From positions 40,989,001-41,053,000 of the forward strand of contig CM039512.1 in assembly GCA_022432975.1 (NCBI GenBank): a stretch of 64,000 nt of DNA, in the 5' to 3' direction. This document shows, piece by piece, positions 11,692-23,781 of this stretch. The notes under the pieces are model-generated. The model did no database searches and had not been told where the DNA came from. It was given only the letters and a program-made list of their open reading frames with translations. The translations under genes were made by a program, and so were the position numbers. This DNA is from Begonia masoniana (taxonomy: Eukaryota; Streptophyta; Magnoliopsida; Cucurbitales; Begoniaceae). The first letter of the stretch is position 1. The number at the start of each line of letters is the position of its first letter.

Positions 11692-13290
11692 GGAGTCCCC
11701 AACGACAAGCCATGCATAGAGAGATAAAGCACCAATGATACATGAACATGAGGAATCATTTGTGGATGATAACTATGTAAGAGGAAGAACATTTCAAGCA
11801 AATTGAGAAGATAGAAACCTAAGCAACATCAAATTGGTAATACTTTTTTTTCAAGGTAAAAGTGATCCCAAGTTATATTGGAATGGAAAAGGAAAATCGA
11901 TAATATGTTTGATTGTCATAATTTCACCGAGGAAAATAAGATTAAGCTAGCCATGATAAAGTTCACGAATTACGAAAGCATGTGGTGTGATCAATTAATA
12001 ATGAACCGAAAGAGATATAGTGAGCAACTAATTCGAACATGGGAGGACATAAAGTTAACTATGAGAAAAAAATTTATTCGTAACCACTATTATCGAGATT
12101 TGTGTAGAAGGTTACAAAGATTGACACAAAGATTCAAAAGTGTGGAGGAATATTACAAAAAGATGGAAATAGCAATGATAAGGGCTAACGTGGACGAGGA
12201 TGTTGAAGCCACAATGACACAAATTATTAGAGGGTTAAATCGAGACGTTGTAGTTATAGTTGATTTACAACACTATGTGGACATGGAGGAGTTGTTGCAC
12301 AAGTCGATCAAGATCGAGGGACAACTAAAGCCAAAAGAGAAGTTCCATGGGAGGAATGAGAGGCCAAAACCCAAGAAAGGATTAGAGGAGAAGTCTAATA
12401 CCCCAAACCCTACCTTTTTGAAAGCTAAGACCAAAACTTCTACGCCAAGTAAGACTCCGAACATTAAATGCTTTAGATGTCAAGGATTTAGTCATATTAC
12501 TTCTAATTGCCCGAATAAAAGAACTATGATTATAATTTATAAAGGCGATTTAACAAGTATTAGTTCAAACGATGACGAAATGCCATAATTGGAAGATTAT
12601 AGCCATGTGGATGTGGAGGAACCAGTGAAAGGTGAATTGTTAGTCATAAGAAGAGTTCAACCGAAGAAAGATGGAAATGAAGTGCAAAGAGAACACATTT
12701 TTCATACTAGATGCTATGTGAACAAAAAGGTATGTAGTTTGATTATTGATAGTGGAAGTTTCACTAAAGTTGCTAACACTTTGTTGGTAGAGAAATTAAG
12801 CTTAGAAACCAAAAAGCATTCAAAGCCTTATAAGCTATGATGGTTGAGTGATTGTAGAGAAGTGAAAGTGACTAAGCAAGTAAAAGTTGCACTCTCAATT
12901 GGTGAGTATAAAGATGAGATCTCCTGTGATATGGTAACAATGCAAACAACATATATACTCCTGGGGAGACCTTGACGATTTGATAGAAAAACAAAGTATA
13001 ACATATTTAAAAATGAGTACTCTCTTGTTCAAGGCGAAAGGGTAGTAACCCTAACATAACTCAAACCTTGGGAAGTTAGTGACAATCAAGAAAAGATTGC
13101 AAAAGAATTCAAAAAGAAGGAAAATTTAAAAAATGATGTGAAAAGTATGATGATGGCAAAAAACATACTTGTACCCTCGTGCAAGAATGATTACTTTTTA
13201 TCCAATGACCTAACCACTTCCCATCCAACAAAGCAAGATGCAACAAAGCTCAAAGCCAATGACCAAGATTCATTAGAAGATAAATGAGAC
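11692..13290 (+). pseudogene. Ty3/gypsy gag and protease remnant
   Basis: The longest open part is 11878-12588. The gag sequence starts upstream (frame with GRTFQAN, LSNIKLVI) and is cut at 11692 by the minus-strand LTR. Features: the capsid stretch KIDNMFDCHNFTEENKIKLA, VEEYYKKMEIAMIRANVDED, IIRGLNRDVV and a zinc-knuckle CFRCQGFSHITSNCP near 12470. The protease region follows with LIIDSGSFTKVANTLL near 12740 and ILLGRP near 12960, broken by stops at 12588, 12840 and beyond. It is closest to the gag of the minus-strand gypsy at 25714-36740, including the ending NKRTMIII. There is no reverse transcriptase after it, so the element was truncated near 13290. Confidence 0.85.
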
Positions 13291-14320
13291 CCACCCAGCG
13301 CGGCAGCACAACCCCAGTGCGCACGTCCAGTGTCTTAAGCCCTCGTGCCCCATACTTGCACCCCACTTCCCAGCGTGACCTTCCGCGTCCCAGCATGACC
13401 TTCCGCGTCCAAAACCTTCTTTTTTTCATATTTTCTTGATTTTCTTTATATTTTTATGTATTAGTTAAGTTTTTTAACCCTAGATCGTTTTCTATAATAT
13501 TTTTAGATTCTTAAGGATATTTCTATTATTTTTAATATTTCTTTTAACCTATTTAAACACTACAGTTGTAACCAGTTAGGAACAATTATTATGAAATATA
13601 TTTGATTAAAACTTATGTTTTTTAGTGATTTTTTTTAAATTTTCTCTTTAATTCTTTGTGAAAAATTAAATTTTCTTTAAGTCAAATCTTGAGAAGTCAA
13701 ATTGGTAGATTTAGTTCTTACCATCAAGTTTAGTTTGGGTCAAACTTCTCTTTCTTGATAACTTTAGTTCCATCGACTAGGTTCGACTCGATCAGCTAAT
13801 TTGTCATGTCTAATATTAGCATATGTCAAAATCAGCTTTTACTTATAAGATATGACCTTCAATAAGATCTTTTCCTTAGTAGATGTGAAATGAACTTTTA
13901 CTTATAAGATTTGACACTCTCATCTAAGTTAGTTCTTATCTAATAATGTTCTACTGTTGTTGATTTATGTTTTTCGATCCTTCTTACTATTCAAACTTAA
14001 TTATCATACTTTATCGTTCCAAGCTATGTTTGACCAATAGTGAGATTAGATTTATCTCTAGAGATAAATAGATTGGTAAAGAAAAATGTTTTGGGAACTA
14101 AGGTCTAAAATCAACCAAAGCTTACCGGAGCTAACCAATTATTTGCTAAATTATTTAATTCTTTTTGGAAGTACTATTTTCTCAAACAACTATGGTCCAC
14201 ATTATTTATACTCATTGAGGCTGTAAACATTAGAATTTTGATCACTAAAGGTAATATGAGAATATCCAACAGAAAAATTTACTCTCTATAATTTACCTCC
14301 TCTATTAACTTTTCTAACTT
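13291..14320 (+). other. AT-rich stretch without recognisable gene; possible copia LTR
   Basis: It starts with a short GC-rich piece holding two copies of a motif around TGACCTTCCGCGTCC (about 13370-13410), then becomes AT-rich. A short repeat around CTTTTACTTATAAGAT occurs near 13838 and 13896. It ends just before a tRNA-Met-like primer site (TTGGTACCAAAGCC near 14321), so the right part may be the 5' LTR of the copia remnant. I could not define its start or a matching second LTR. Confidence 0.4.
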
Positions 14321-15258
14321 GGTACCAAAGCCACCTTTCATGGCTTCCTCTATCAGTCCTATCACTTCCCATACTTCCAAAAACTCTACCTAGAATATTC
14401 CTCCCATCCTCTGTGTAGTCAAATCCTAACTATAAATTTCTATTCCTCTAATTACCTAATCTAGAAAAATTAGCACTCAACATTATTATTGTCAATGGTA
14501 TCAAATTATTTCTTGTAGGGACGATCCTTTCCCCCAAAATTCATAGACTCTACCTTTCTTCCTAATCCTAATTTCTCCATGTGGCAACATGAAAGTCGTC
14601 CGAATGAGTTAGATCTATGCATCCCAATCCGATAATATTCTTTCTCAAATTGTCATATATTCTACCACTGAAGAAATATGGGTTTCTCTGGAACATATGT
14701 ATACATCGGCCTCTTTCGCTCGACTCACTAACTTACGCAATCAGCTACAAACTATTTCCTAGGTTGGGCTATCTGTTGCTGTGTATCTCCAAAACCTAAG
14801 CTCCCTTCGCAATACCATAGTTGCTACTAGTGAAGTGGTTTCACCACAAGATCACCTCATTTACCTTTGTCTTGGTTTAGGTAGTGATATAATCCCCTAG
14901 TCATTTCTATTCGTTCTTAGCCACATCAATCGAAGAGGTTCACAATTTGTAGCCAAGTAATGAGTTTTGACTCGAGAAGCAGAATTTTGCCCATGATATG
15001 AGCTTCCTTCAAAAGTCAATCTTACTTCTCTGAATTTTACACCTTAGTATTTTTCTCTACCTCATACCTCTCCTCCTTCCCCAAATTATTAGGGCGTTAT
15101 CGGTAACTTTGCTTCCTTCTCCGCAAGAATTTTAGACCTTATTGTTAGATTTACCATAAACTAGGGCATCCAGCCTCAGTGTTATAATTGTTCAAATATT
15201 TCATATAAGCTACCACCAAAACCTTCAACATTTTTGTATCTCCTCCTCCTACTACTCT
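14321..15258 (+). pseudogene. Ty1/copia gag remnant
   Basis: A degraded, multi-frame copia-type gag. After a primer-site-like TTGGTACCAAAGCC come recognisable stretches of the copia gag: an IWVSLEHMY-like segment near 14680, ARLTNLRNQLQTIS near 14725, LSVAVYLQNL near 14775 and a VSPQDHLIYLCLGLGSD region near 14845-14890. Stops and frame changes interrupt it. It is broken at 15258 by a minus-strand solo LTR and resumes at 17935. Only a fossil, with no coding capacity. Confidence 0.7.
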
Positions 15259-15547
15259 TGTAACGCCCCCGAACTCACCCAGGCTCAGTGCGCTACTTGG
15301 TTCACTCTTTTCACGTTTAAAACGAGATTTAAAATAATTTTTGATAAAATTTCGACTCGATTTTTGGGTTTTTCGAACCCTCAAAATTTGTTGGAAAACG
15401 TGCCCAAAATACGTGCAAAATGTGCCGGAAAAGATTTGATTAAAACATAGTAGAAATAGGAAAATTATTAAAAAAATTAAAATTTTGTATGCTGAGCACC
15501 TCACGCGCGCATCGTGTGCGCATCGCGCGCGCCACAGCCCGCACGCT

Positions 15548-15588
15548 GGTGCCGATCAATCGGCATTAGGCGCCGATTGATCGGCACC
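15548..15588 (-). repeat. Perfect 17-bp hairpin in solo LTR
   Basis: Arm GGTGCCGATCAATCGGC, seven-base loop, perfect complementary arm. It lies in the GC-rich U5 end, the same relative place as the hairpins of the other LTR families. An adjacent CGATCGATTGG continues the theme. Confidence 0.85.
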
Positions 15589-16154
15589 CTCTCGGGTGCG
15601 CGATCTACATCTGTCGATCGATTGGCGCTGGGCGCTGCGCACGCCCAGCCTGCGCCCTGCGCGCTCCTCCCACGCCCTGTGCACCACCAGCGCCCTTCTT
15701 CCAATTTTTTCATTTTTCCTTCAAACCACTCACACCCAAATCACTCAAAATTTATCCCAAACTTTCCCGACATTTTCGACTCCTTGACCCGTAAATTTCT
15801 CGGAAAACAGACTCCAAAACGTCAGCGAAAACAAGAAAACAAGTGAAAACTAATGTCGTTTATTTCATAAAAACCCGAGCAGCAGAACGGCTAAATTTTC
15901 TAAAACCAAAAATCCTGAAAAATAAATATTTACCAACAATTTCAAATACTTCCAAAACAACATACACAATAGTTTTAAGACCATGATCGTTTAAAAATAA
16001 AATCCCACCACGACTACTAATATACAATCAAAATACCAATCTCATCCCTCACGACTCCCAGAGGACCATGATCAAGACGCCTCGACAAATACCTGCACCG
16101 GCATACCTCGAGCGTCGCCGACTGCTCCTAGTCTTGGGCTTCCTCAACTAGCTC

Positions 16155-17491
16155 ACCTGCCTTAACGTCTCCACCTACACCACAGAATACAAAACGTAAG
16201 CCTAATGCTTAGTAAGTAGGGAATAATGGATGCAAACACATACAATGCACACACACCCTAGCACATGCAGTTTCTACTCACTCTGTTATTCTTGTATCAT
16301 TTCCATATTTTTACTCTATCACCTAGCAGTATGGATCAAGTATGCGCACATCCTATATCATCTACGATGTCCCCACTTTGACCCAACAGTGCGATATCGG
16401 AGGGCCATATCCAAGTCCAGCTCCAAGGATAACCATACCCGATCTCCTAACACACATCCGAGTCCATCTCCAAGGATGCATTTCCATCCGAGTCCCGCTC
16501 CAAGGATTGCCCTACCCCAAACTCCTGGCATACATCCGAGTCCAACTCCAAGGATGCATTTCCATCCGAGTCCCGCTCCAAGGATGGCACCAGGCACACA
16601 TCTGAGACCATCTCCAAGGATGTGTTTCCATCCGAGTCCCGCTCTAAGGATGGCACTACCCAATATCCTCGCATACATCCGAGTCTAGCTCTAAGGATGA
16701 CACTACCCAATCCCCAAACGTTTCATGATCACCGTTCCCACACATTTCATGCTCACCGTTCAACCATACTCAAAACTCATTTTTTTCGTAGTTCGAAAAC
16801 AATGATGCATGTCACACAAATACTAGACACAAAACAAAACACAAAAACCAAACAAGCAAGCAATCCTACCGTTCCATGGTGTAGGTCCGAGGGCACAATC
16901 ATAAACAACTTCTACTTACCTGGATTCCTCGCACGTATTCGCTTACTCCAAGTCACTAATCACTTGCTCGTTAACCTAACATTCATAGATGAAAATGACT
17001 TAGCAACATTCTATAAATCTAAACTAAGTCGAACAACCAATTTTAAAAACCTAAACCCTAAAACCCAAAATTCTCACATTTTCTATCGTCCAACTTCAAT
17101 CGGCCATAACTCACTCGTTTTTCAACGAATTTTGACGTGCCACCTCATTCCGTAAACCTCTATACGTCTACTATCCATTGAAACAATCAAATTCAAAAAC
17201 CAAACACCATGGCCAATTCAAAATCACCGAAACAGATTCGGTCCCTTAGATCAACAAACCCGATTTTTGAAAAATTCACACCAAAACTCTAATCTCTCCC
17301 TAAAAATAACCTAAACTAATCTATCTAAGGTTTAAACTTTCAATTTAGCAAGAAAACATAGCAATCAAATAGAATTTTCGGAGTTACCCTTTACGGTTTC
17401 TCAAACCCTTACTAAAACTCACCAAAAACACATTAAACTACCTAAAATCACTAAAGGGTTGTATAGATTACAAAACCCAACCAAAATTTAC
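16155..17491 (-). other. Putative spliced-leader module, solo LTR 15259-17934
   Basis: Minus strand: donor AAG|GTAAAT at 17491, acceptor ATGTTAG, 56-nt segment 16975-16920 ending TCCAG, donor GTAAGT at 16919, acceptor GGTGTAG, 18-nt segment 16174-16157 ending GCAG, donor GTGAGC. Confidence 0.55.
16380..16705 (-). repeat. Tandem repeats in solo LTR
   Basis: Several units containing CATCCGAGTCC and CTCCAAGGATG, with mixed short spacers. The overlapping open frames on both strands here (87-152 codons) are created by the repeat and are not genes. The array lies inside the putative second LTR intron (16175-16919). Confidence 0.85.
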
Positions 17492-17934
17492 CTTAAACCC
17501 TTGAAGAAATTGGAGGAAAGATGAAGATGAAACCCTCCATGGCTGCCTTCGTGGGAAAGGGGGAAGAAGACAATGAATTTTGTCTTCTAACCTTTAAACT
17601 TTCCTCTTTTTAAAAACCTACTTTCACCTTTTACATTATAACCACAACAAATCAAATTTTTTTACAAATCAACCCCACCCCTTCACCCCTTTTCTTCTTC
17701 CTCACGTGATGCTTCTCTTCTTTTCACCTTTAAATTTTGTTTATTCATTTCTTTATTAGTTCACTTTTAACTTAACACACACAACTCCAATATCTTACTT
17801 TATTCCTAGGGTTGTCACTCACATCTTCACTTTCTAACTCTTATACCAATATAACTCTAGGATTGATGCTAAAAACCTCATAACATAACCTAACTTAAAG
17901 CTACATACGTTAGGGAAAAAATCTTGGTGTTACA

Positions 17935-18132
17935 ACTCCATTACCTTCTACTTCTTCTAAGACAAGTCTGGGCTATTGAACTCTTGGGCCACACACCATT
18001 TCACCTCGTATGTTTCCAATCTAAGTTAGGCTACACATTATGTTGGTTCCATCAAAGTTCTTGTTGGTAATGATATTGCCCTTTTTATTTCTGTATTGGT
18101 AATGCATCTTTGACTTCTCTTCCTTCTTCAAA
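17935..18132 (+). pseudogene. Ty1/copia pol remnant, second piece
   Basis: Continues the copia reading across the solo LTR: a segment resembling the region between protease and integrase (IKVLVGNDIALFISVL near 18045-18100). It ends at the TCAAA target site of the outer gypsy element and resumes at 46084. Confidence 0.55.
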
Positions 18133-18860
18133 TGATGTGCCAAGGGGACAATCACTCGGTCACGAGTCAAGAGTTTATCTAATTTTTCTGCTCATGTAAT
18201 AGCTGATGCAATTAAAGTCCACATGGAGCTAGGGCCAAGCACACAAGACAAGGAGAGACCTTTGCATTTGTTGACATGGGAGAATCCTCAAGCCAAAACC
18301 AAACTTGAAGAAAGAGTCAATGTCCTCCTTGAATCAATTTGATGTAATCGATTTTCTAGTTATTTCTTAGTAGTTCTTTTGCCTTCTTGATGATGGCTAA
18401 ACACTCTTAGCATTAGAAGTTCCTTTCAATTGTGTTTTGTGAGAGAGGGGACCACTTGAAAGTGACGCTTGGAGAGAATGATAGTTTTGCCAAAATTGGT
18501 CATGCATTCATGTACTAGGCTAGGTGTGCTAGCCGAACACACCTCCTTTGTTTCCTCTTGGTAGTTGCTCTTTGGAACCTTAATTTTCTAAAGGGAAGTG
18601 GTATTTATGTGATGACCCGAATGGACACGTATGAGGAGGAACCACCCAGTGCTCCGCGAATCCTGAGTGGGACTTGGGCTGGAGGGTGACGTGCTGGATT
18701 AAAACTCTGTGGATCCCGGGTTGGACTTGGGCCGGAGGGTTCGGTCGTAAAAAGGGGGTCGTCACAATCCCACATCGCTTGGGGAAGTATGTGGAAATAA
18801 AACATATGTAAAGAGACCCTCCCAAGATAGTAAGACGTGTTTTTGAGCACAATTTGCAAC

Positions 18861-18938
18861 AGATCCCATAAGAACTCTGAAGTTAAAAGTGCTTCAGCGA
18901 GAGTAGTACTAGGTTGGGTGACCGACTGGAAAGTCCTC
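18861..18938 (+). other. 5S rRNA-derived segment in Cassandra LTR 1
   Basis: Matches the 3' two thirds of plant 5S rRNA (AGAACTCTGAAGTTAA, GCGAGAGTAGTACTAG, GGGTGACC), covering the internal polymerase III control region. The 5' end of 5S is missing or diverged, and the normal 3' end is absent, so this is not a functional 5S gene. Confidence 0.9.
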
Positions 18939-19354
18939 ACCAAACAAAGCCGTGAGGGGAGGATATTGGGCTACGACCCAATCCCCAAAGCAGACAATAT
19001 CTTACTGGGAAAAGGGGTCGTTACAAATGGTATCAGAGCTTGTACCCAATTGGAAATGTGGCCAACGAGGACGTTGAGCCCCCGAGAGGGGGGGGTGATT
19101 GTGATGACCCGAATGGACACGTATGAGGATGAACCACCCAGTGCTTTGCGAAATCCCGAGTGGGACTTGGGCCGGATGGTGACGTGCTGAGTTAAAATTC
19201 CACAAATCCCGGGTTAGACTTGGGCTTGAGGGTTTGGTCGTAGAAAGGGGGATCGTCACAATCCCACATCGCTTGGGGAAGTATGTGGAAATGAAATATA
19301 TGTAAAGAGACCCTCCCAAGATAGTAAGACGCGTTTTGGAGAACAATTGGCAAC

Positions 19355-19429
19355 GGATCCCATAAGAACTCCGAAGTTAAAAGTGCTTCGGCGAGAGTAG
19401 TACCAGTTTGGGTGACCGACTGGGAAGTC
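19355..19429 (+). other. 5S rRNA-derived segment in Cassandra LTR 2
   Basis: GGATCCCATAAGAACTCC, GCGAGAGTAGTACC and GGGTGACCGACTGGGAAG are closer to canonical 5S than the LTR 1 copy, which has several substitutions. Confidence 0.9.
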
Positions 19430-20071
19430 ATCGCCAAACAAAGCCGTGAGAGGAGGATATTGGGCTACAGTTCAATCTCCAGAGCAGACAATATCTTACT
19501 GGAAAAAGGGGTCTTTACAATTTAAACCAGTCTTTTAGCTACTGAAGGCAGCTTAATTGGAATAGAAAAACTAAAGATTTATTTCTTTCCCAAACCTTGT
19601 AGCTTCTTTGCGTCAAGTCCACAACCCATCGATGAGTCATATCCGGTTGTTGTTGTGTGTTGTTGGACTCAATTTTCATGAGTGTAGTGGTTTCCACGTT
19701 ATTGCATCCCTTCTCTTCCTTATTCCATTAAGGTAGGACAATTAGTCAGGTGTATAAAGCTCCTCCCTCCATAGCAAGTTGGAGTGCTCTTACCCAAAGA
19801 GAGCCAAAGGCCGAGGAAGTGCAACTTATCACTTTTTTGGACCAACTTGCACCAAATCATCCATATCATTCTATCCCCTCCGAGTTAACCCCTGGTTTTT
19901 GGACGACATTTCCACCACATTCATAGTAAGATCCCACTAAAACTTCAGCTCTAGTGGAGTTCATTTGAAGAAGTTGTGCATTCGCAAAAGGGGAGTATTT
20001 TTTGGTCAAATTGTTGGGGTTGCCGAGCGTTTTGTGCTTCAAATTCCAAACCTTAGTTGAAGTACATCATT

Positions 20072-20084
20072 TGGTATCAGAGCC
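20072..20084 (+). other. Primer binding site of outer gypsy
   Basis: TGGTATCAGAGCC, two bases after the LTR end: the tRNA-iMet complement. Confidence 0.9.
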
Positions 20085-20130
20085 TTCTTTTTTCATTGCC
20101 CCTGTTTTTCTGTTAGTTTGTGTTCTTAAG

Positions 20131-21332
20131 ATGATGACAAGGAGTGCTTTAAACAACCCTCAAAACTGTGATAATGCCACTCAAGCAACTGGTGCACCTA
20201 ACCCAAAAGATGGTGAGTCTAGTGTTCAATGGCAGCTTGATGACCTAAACAATAGATTTGGTACTCTTTACCAACTTTTGTTGGAGTCAAGGGACTAGCA
20301 TGTGAGGGCCCCTCAAACCCCAATGCATGAGAAGGGAACCGATAACCCAAGAAGGAGGAACAATCATCGTGTAATCTTTGAAGAGGAGGATTCGTAGGAT
20401 GAAGTTCATGATGGTCTACATGCAAGATACAATCCTAGTAACGGAATGAAGCACACTAAGGTATCCATTTCTTTCTTTAATGGATCTTTTAATGATGATG
20501 TATTTATAGATTGGGTGGAAAAAGTAGATAAAGTATTTGATTACTATGACTATTTGGAGAGTGTGAAGATACAACTAGTCTCTTTGGAGCTTACCGGTTA
20601 TGCTAGTTTATGGGGAGATAATTTAAGTCCTCAAAGAAGGCGTGATAAAGATGCAGACATTGTGACTTGGAGAGTGATTGGCCTTGATGAGAAAAAGGTT
20701 TGTGCCAAGCCACTACAAGCAAGATTTATTTTTGCAAATGCAAAATTTGAAACAAGACACTTTATCCGTGGAAGAATACATAACCGAGTTTGAGACGCTC
20801 AAGATAAGGAGTGGGTTGGAGGAACCCAAAGAACAAGTTATTGCAAGATTCTTAAGAGGTTTAAGTAGAGAGATTGGAGACATAGTGGAATTACAAACCT
20901 TTGAAGTAATGGACGTTGTCAATCAACTCGCTTTGAAGGTTGAGAGACAATTGAAGAAGGAACGTCAAGAAATTAGTAACCACTTTTTCCCTAAGACCAG
21001 GGGTACTTATAAACCACCACCAAAAGTAGAAGAGAAGAGCCCCAATACAAAGAGTTAGGCTTCAAAAGTAGTAGAGGACAAAAAGATGATGGATGACACT
21101 ACTCGGCCGAGGGCAAGGGAGATGAAATGCTTTAAGTGCCTCAGATTGGGGCATATTGCTTCCCAATGCCCCAATATAAGAGAGTCATGATCCTTAGAGA
21201 AGGAACCAATGAAGTAGTTAGTAAAGATGAAGAAGTGGAAAAAGTTAGTGAGGGCATAGAAGGGCAAGAAGAAATTTTTCATGCTCAAGAGGGAGCACTC
21301 TTAATGGTCAACCGAAGAGTCCTCACTATACA
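20131..21332 (+). pseudogene. Outer gypsy gag (frameshifted, several stops)
   Basis: Starts MMTRSALNNP at 20131. In-frame stops occur at 20296-20298 and near 20396. The capsid part runs from 20446 (FFNGSFNDDVFIDWVEKVDKVF, ELTGYASLWGDNL), then shifts frame near 20680 and continues (MRKRFVPSHYKQDLFLQMQN, SVEEYITEFETLKIR, FLRGLSREIGDIVELQ). A zinc-knuckle CFKCLRLGHIASQCP is near 21130. A solo LTR interrupts it at 21333. It would have packaged element RNA; it is now defunct. Confidence 0.88.
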
Positions 21333-21805
21333 TGTAACACCCGAGAATTTCCTGTAATGCACGCATGTCCTAGAATATACGGTTAGGAGGGTTTATTTTA
21401 AGGGTAAAAGGATTGGAATTAAGTCATGTAATAAAAAAAATAGAGAAATGGATTTGGGATTAAGGCAAGCAAAAGGAGAAAGTGATGTTTGACTATTCAA
21501 ACCACTAAGTGGAAAAGTCAAAAGGTGTTTTTGTTTTTCAACCAATAGAAAGGTATCATTGAATGAAATAAATGGAAGAAATAGGTGAAATAAAAAGGGC
21601 TTCACGTTGGAAGAAGAAGAAGAGAAAAGTGAGGGTTGTTTTGCAAATTTTATAACTTTGGTGGGGGGGAAAACAAAAAGTGGAAGAAAACTTTAGGTTA
21701 AAAGTTGATTTCTCTCATTTTTCCCCTTCATCTCCATCGATGCCCTCATTCCTCCATAGCCGACCTCCTTCCTCCCCTTTCTTCAATTCTCTCAAGGCAT
21801 TTAAG

Positions 21806-23063
21806 GTAAAAACTTTATGGGTTTTGGTTTTTGTAACTTTGGAGGAAGATTAGGAGTGTTTTTAGGGTGTTTTGTGGGGGATGGCATAGGGTTTGGAAAC
21901 TCTAGAATGTGAAGTGCGAAAATTGGGTTTAAATGTTAGATTTCTTCCCTATTTTGATGATTTGGTTGTTGAATGACTTGGTTTAGGTAGATGTTAGGGT
22001 TAGATTGAAGATTGGTGAAGTGTTCCACAAAAATGGTTGAAGAACACCTATATACCCGATTCTGTTTGCTGGATTTTCGAGTTGGCCAATTACTTTGTTT
22101 GGTTACATTGAGTGATTCAATGGATAGTAGACGTGTAGAGGTTTCTGAGTTGGGGTGGCACGTCGAAATCCGTTGAAAAACGAGAAAGTTATGGCCGTTT
22201 AAAGTTGGACGTCGGTAAATTTCATAAAAATCGGGTTTGGTGTGTTGGAAATGATTTGTGTCATAATCTAGTTAGTTTAGGTTAAGAATTTCTTTAGTTT
22301 AGTTAGTTGATTTCCATAGAATCTTTTAGTTTGTTATTAAGTAAATTTTCGTTATTTTAGGTGATCGAACGTGTGATTTGATCGGACGAAGTGAACGGGA
22401 ACGTATCGAGAAACCAGGTAAGTAGTGGATGAGTGTTTGTTGCCTTCGGGCCTACACCATAGAACGGTAGGGATTGTTTGTTTATTTGTTATGCTTTGCT
22501 TTTGTTACGCATCGGGTGTCATGCATCATTGTTTTCTAAACTACGAAATCACGAGTTTTGCATGTTTGAGTGGTGAGGATGATGTGGATGAAAGATAAGA
22601 AGTGATATGCAACTTGGTCTCGAGTAAAATAGCTTCGTTGGGCAAGTGGCTCGTTGAGCACCCCGCGAGGGATTTTATTCGAGATGCCCTGCTAATGTAC
22701 GTAATGTGTTGTGAGTATGAATACCTCGACCTGTTCATGCTTGAAGTGCACAATGAGGATTCTACGATCGATTGGGGGAGATTCGTGTTGGCCGTCCTGG
22801 ACTGTGTTGGGACGTGTGCCTCCGGTCTAGCTCCGTGGATCAAGGCGTGGCCGTCCTGGACTGTGTGGGGGCGTGTGCCTACTTGATTCACCTGAAAGTG
22901 AAAGATAAATGCAACCGAAACGAAAAGAAAACAACAGAGTGTGTAGAAACTGCATGTTAGGGTTGAGTCGAGCATTTAGTATGTTCTGGTGCATTTCCCT
23001 ACTTGCTAAGCATTAGGCTTACGTTTTGTGTTCTATGGTGTAGGTGACGAGTTCTCTACAGGT
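21806..23063 (+). other. Putative spliced-leader module, solo LTR 21333-24109
   Basis: Donor AAG|GTAAAA at 21806, acceptor ATTTTAG ending 22360, 57-nt segment 22361-22417 ending CCAG, donor GTAAGT at 22418, block GCATTAGGCTTAC then acceptor GGTGTAG ending 23043, 18-nt segment 23044-23061 ending ACAG, donor GTGAGA at 23062. Confidence 0.6.
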
Positions 23064-23692
23064 GAGATAGACGGGACCGCCGAGGATTAGGCTACAGTTG
23101 GAGGAGTACGGGGTGCGCCGGTGCAGGTTATTGTCGGGGCGTCTCGGCTATTGTCTTCCTCGGGTTTGTGGGAGGTTGTTTTTTTTTTTTGTATGTAGAT
23201 AGTTGATGGGTGTTTTTAAGCTGTTTTGATGGGTTAAGTTATTTGAAGTGTGAATGTTTATTTTGAGAAAAGTTAGAAGAATTTGGAAGTTGGTACGTTG
23301 TAGTTATAAATGTTTGCTTAATTATTTTGGAATGTCCGAGAGTTAGTTGAGTTGATGGATAATAGTCCTACATGGTTGTGGTTTGAAACTGTATGTTTTG
23401 GTTTTAAACTTTCAGGTTTTGGTTTATCGAGTTTTAGGCGTTATGCCCCTCGTTTCGGTTTTAAAACAATTAACGTCGGGTTATGTTTGCTATTTTTTTT
23501 ATTTATCCGTTTGAAGTCGGTTTTCCACAAAATTTATGGGATTTGAAGATTTATGTGTCGGGAGTGTATGGTAAAAATTTCGAGATTTTTGGAGGTGTCG
23601 GACTTGTAGAAAAGTGTAGAAAGGTTGGGAAAGTCAAGAAAAGTCAAAACGGGGTGTTTTGGGACGTTTTTGGTCGAAAATACCCTAGACGG

Positions 23693-23781
23693 CCCGATCG
23701 ATCGGGCATGGGTCACGATCGATCGCGTCCGGGGTCAATTTCGGTGAAAATAGCCCGAGCGGGCCCGATCGATCGGGCCCG
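23693..23781 (+). repeat. CGATCGATCG palindromes in U5
   Basis: CCCGATCGATCGGG at 23693-23706 and a longer perfect 22-base palindrome at 23760-23781 (half CGGGCCCGATC), with a CGATCGATCG between them. Followed by GCGCGC-rich repeats to about 23870. Confidence 0.85.

Larger units (their letters stand above)
15259..17934 (-). repeat. Solo LTR, minus strand (2676 bp)
   Basis: The reverse complement starts TGTAACACCAAG and ends ...CGGGGGCGTTACA. Flanks ACTCT (15254-15258) and ACTCC (17935-17939) are a 5-bp target duplication with one change. No internal region is present, so it arose by LTR-LTR recombination. It belongs to the same family group as the LTRs at 21333 and 31144 (shared tail and microexon region). 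Confidence 0.88.
18608..19519 (+). mobile_element. Cassandra TRIM retrotransposon, complete
   Basis: Two LTRs (18608-19025 and 19100-19519, about 420 bp) flank a 74-bp interior made only of a primer site (TGGTATCAGAGC at 19028) and a G-rich purine tract before 19100. The target duplication ATTTA (18603-18607, 19520-19524) is perfect. Both LTRs carry 5S rRNA-like sequence. TRIMs code for nothing and depend on another element's proteins. Cassandra is defined by the 5S-derived LTR, which the literature describes as carrying an RNA polymerase III promoter. Confidence 0.95.
18133..20069 (+). repeat. 5' LTR of outer gypsy, interrupted by Cassandra
   Basis: TGATGTGCC to ...GTACATCA. Without the Cassandra and its duplicated ATTTA it is about 1020 bp, equal to the 1019-bp 3' LTR. 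The sequence either side of the Cassandra is continuous in the 3' LTR near 45538. Confidence 0.92.

Noticed and set aside
16230..17155. Open frames of 152 and 177 codons as host genes
   Set aside because: They fall in tandem repeats and intron-like parts of a minus-strand solo LTR; frames on both strands reflect repeat periodicity.
18861..18938. Genuine 5S rRNA gene
   Set aside because: Only part of 5S is present and it occurs in both LTRs of an element with primer site and target duplication: Cassandra.
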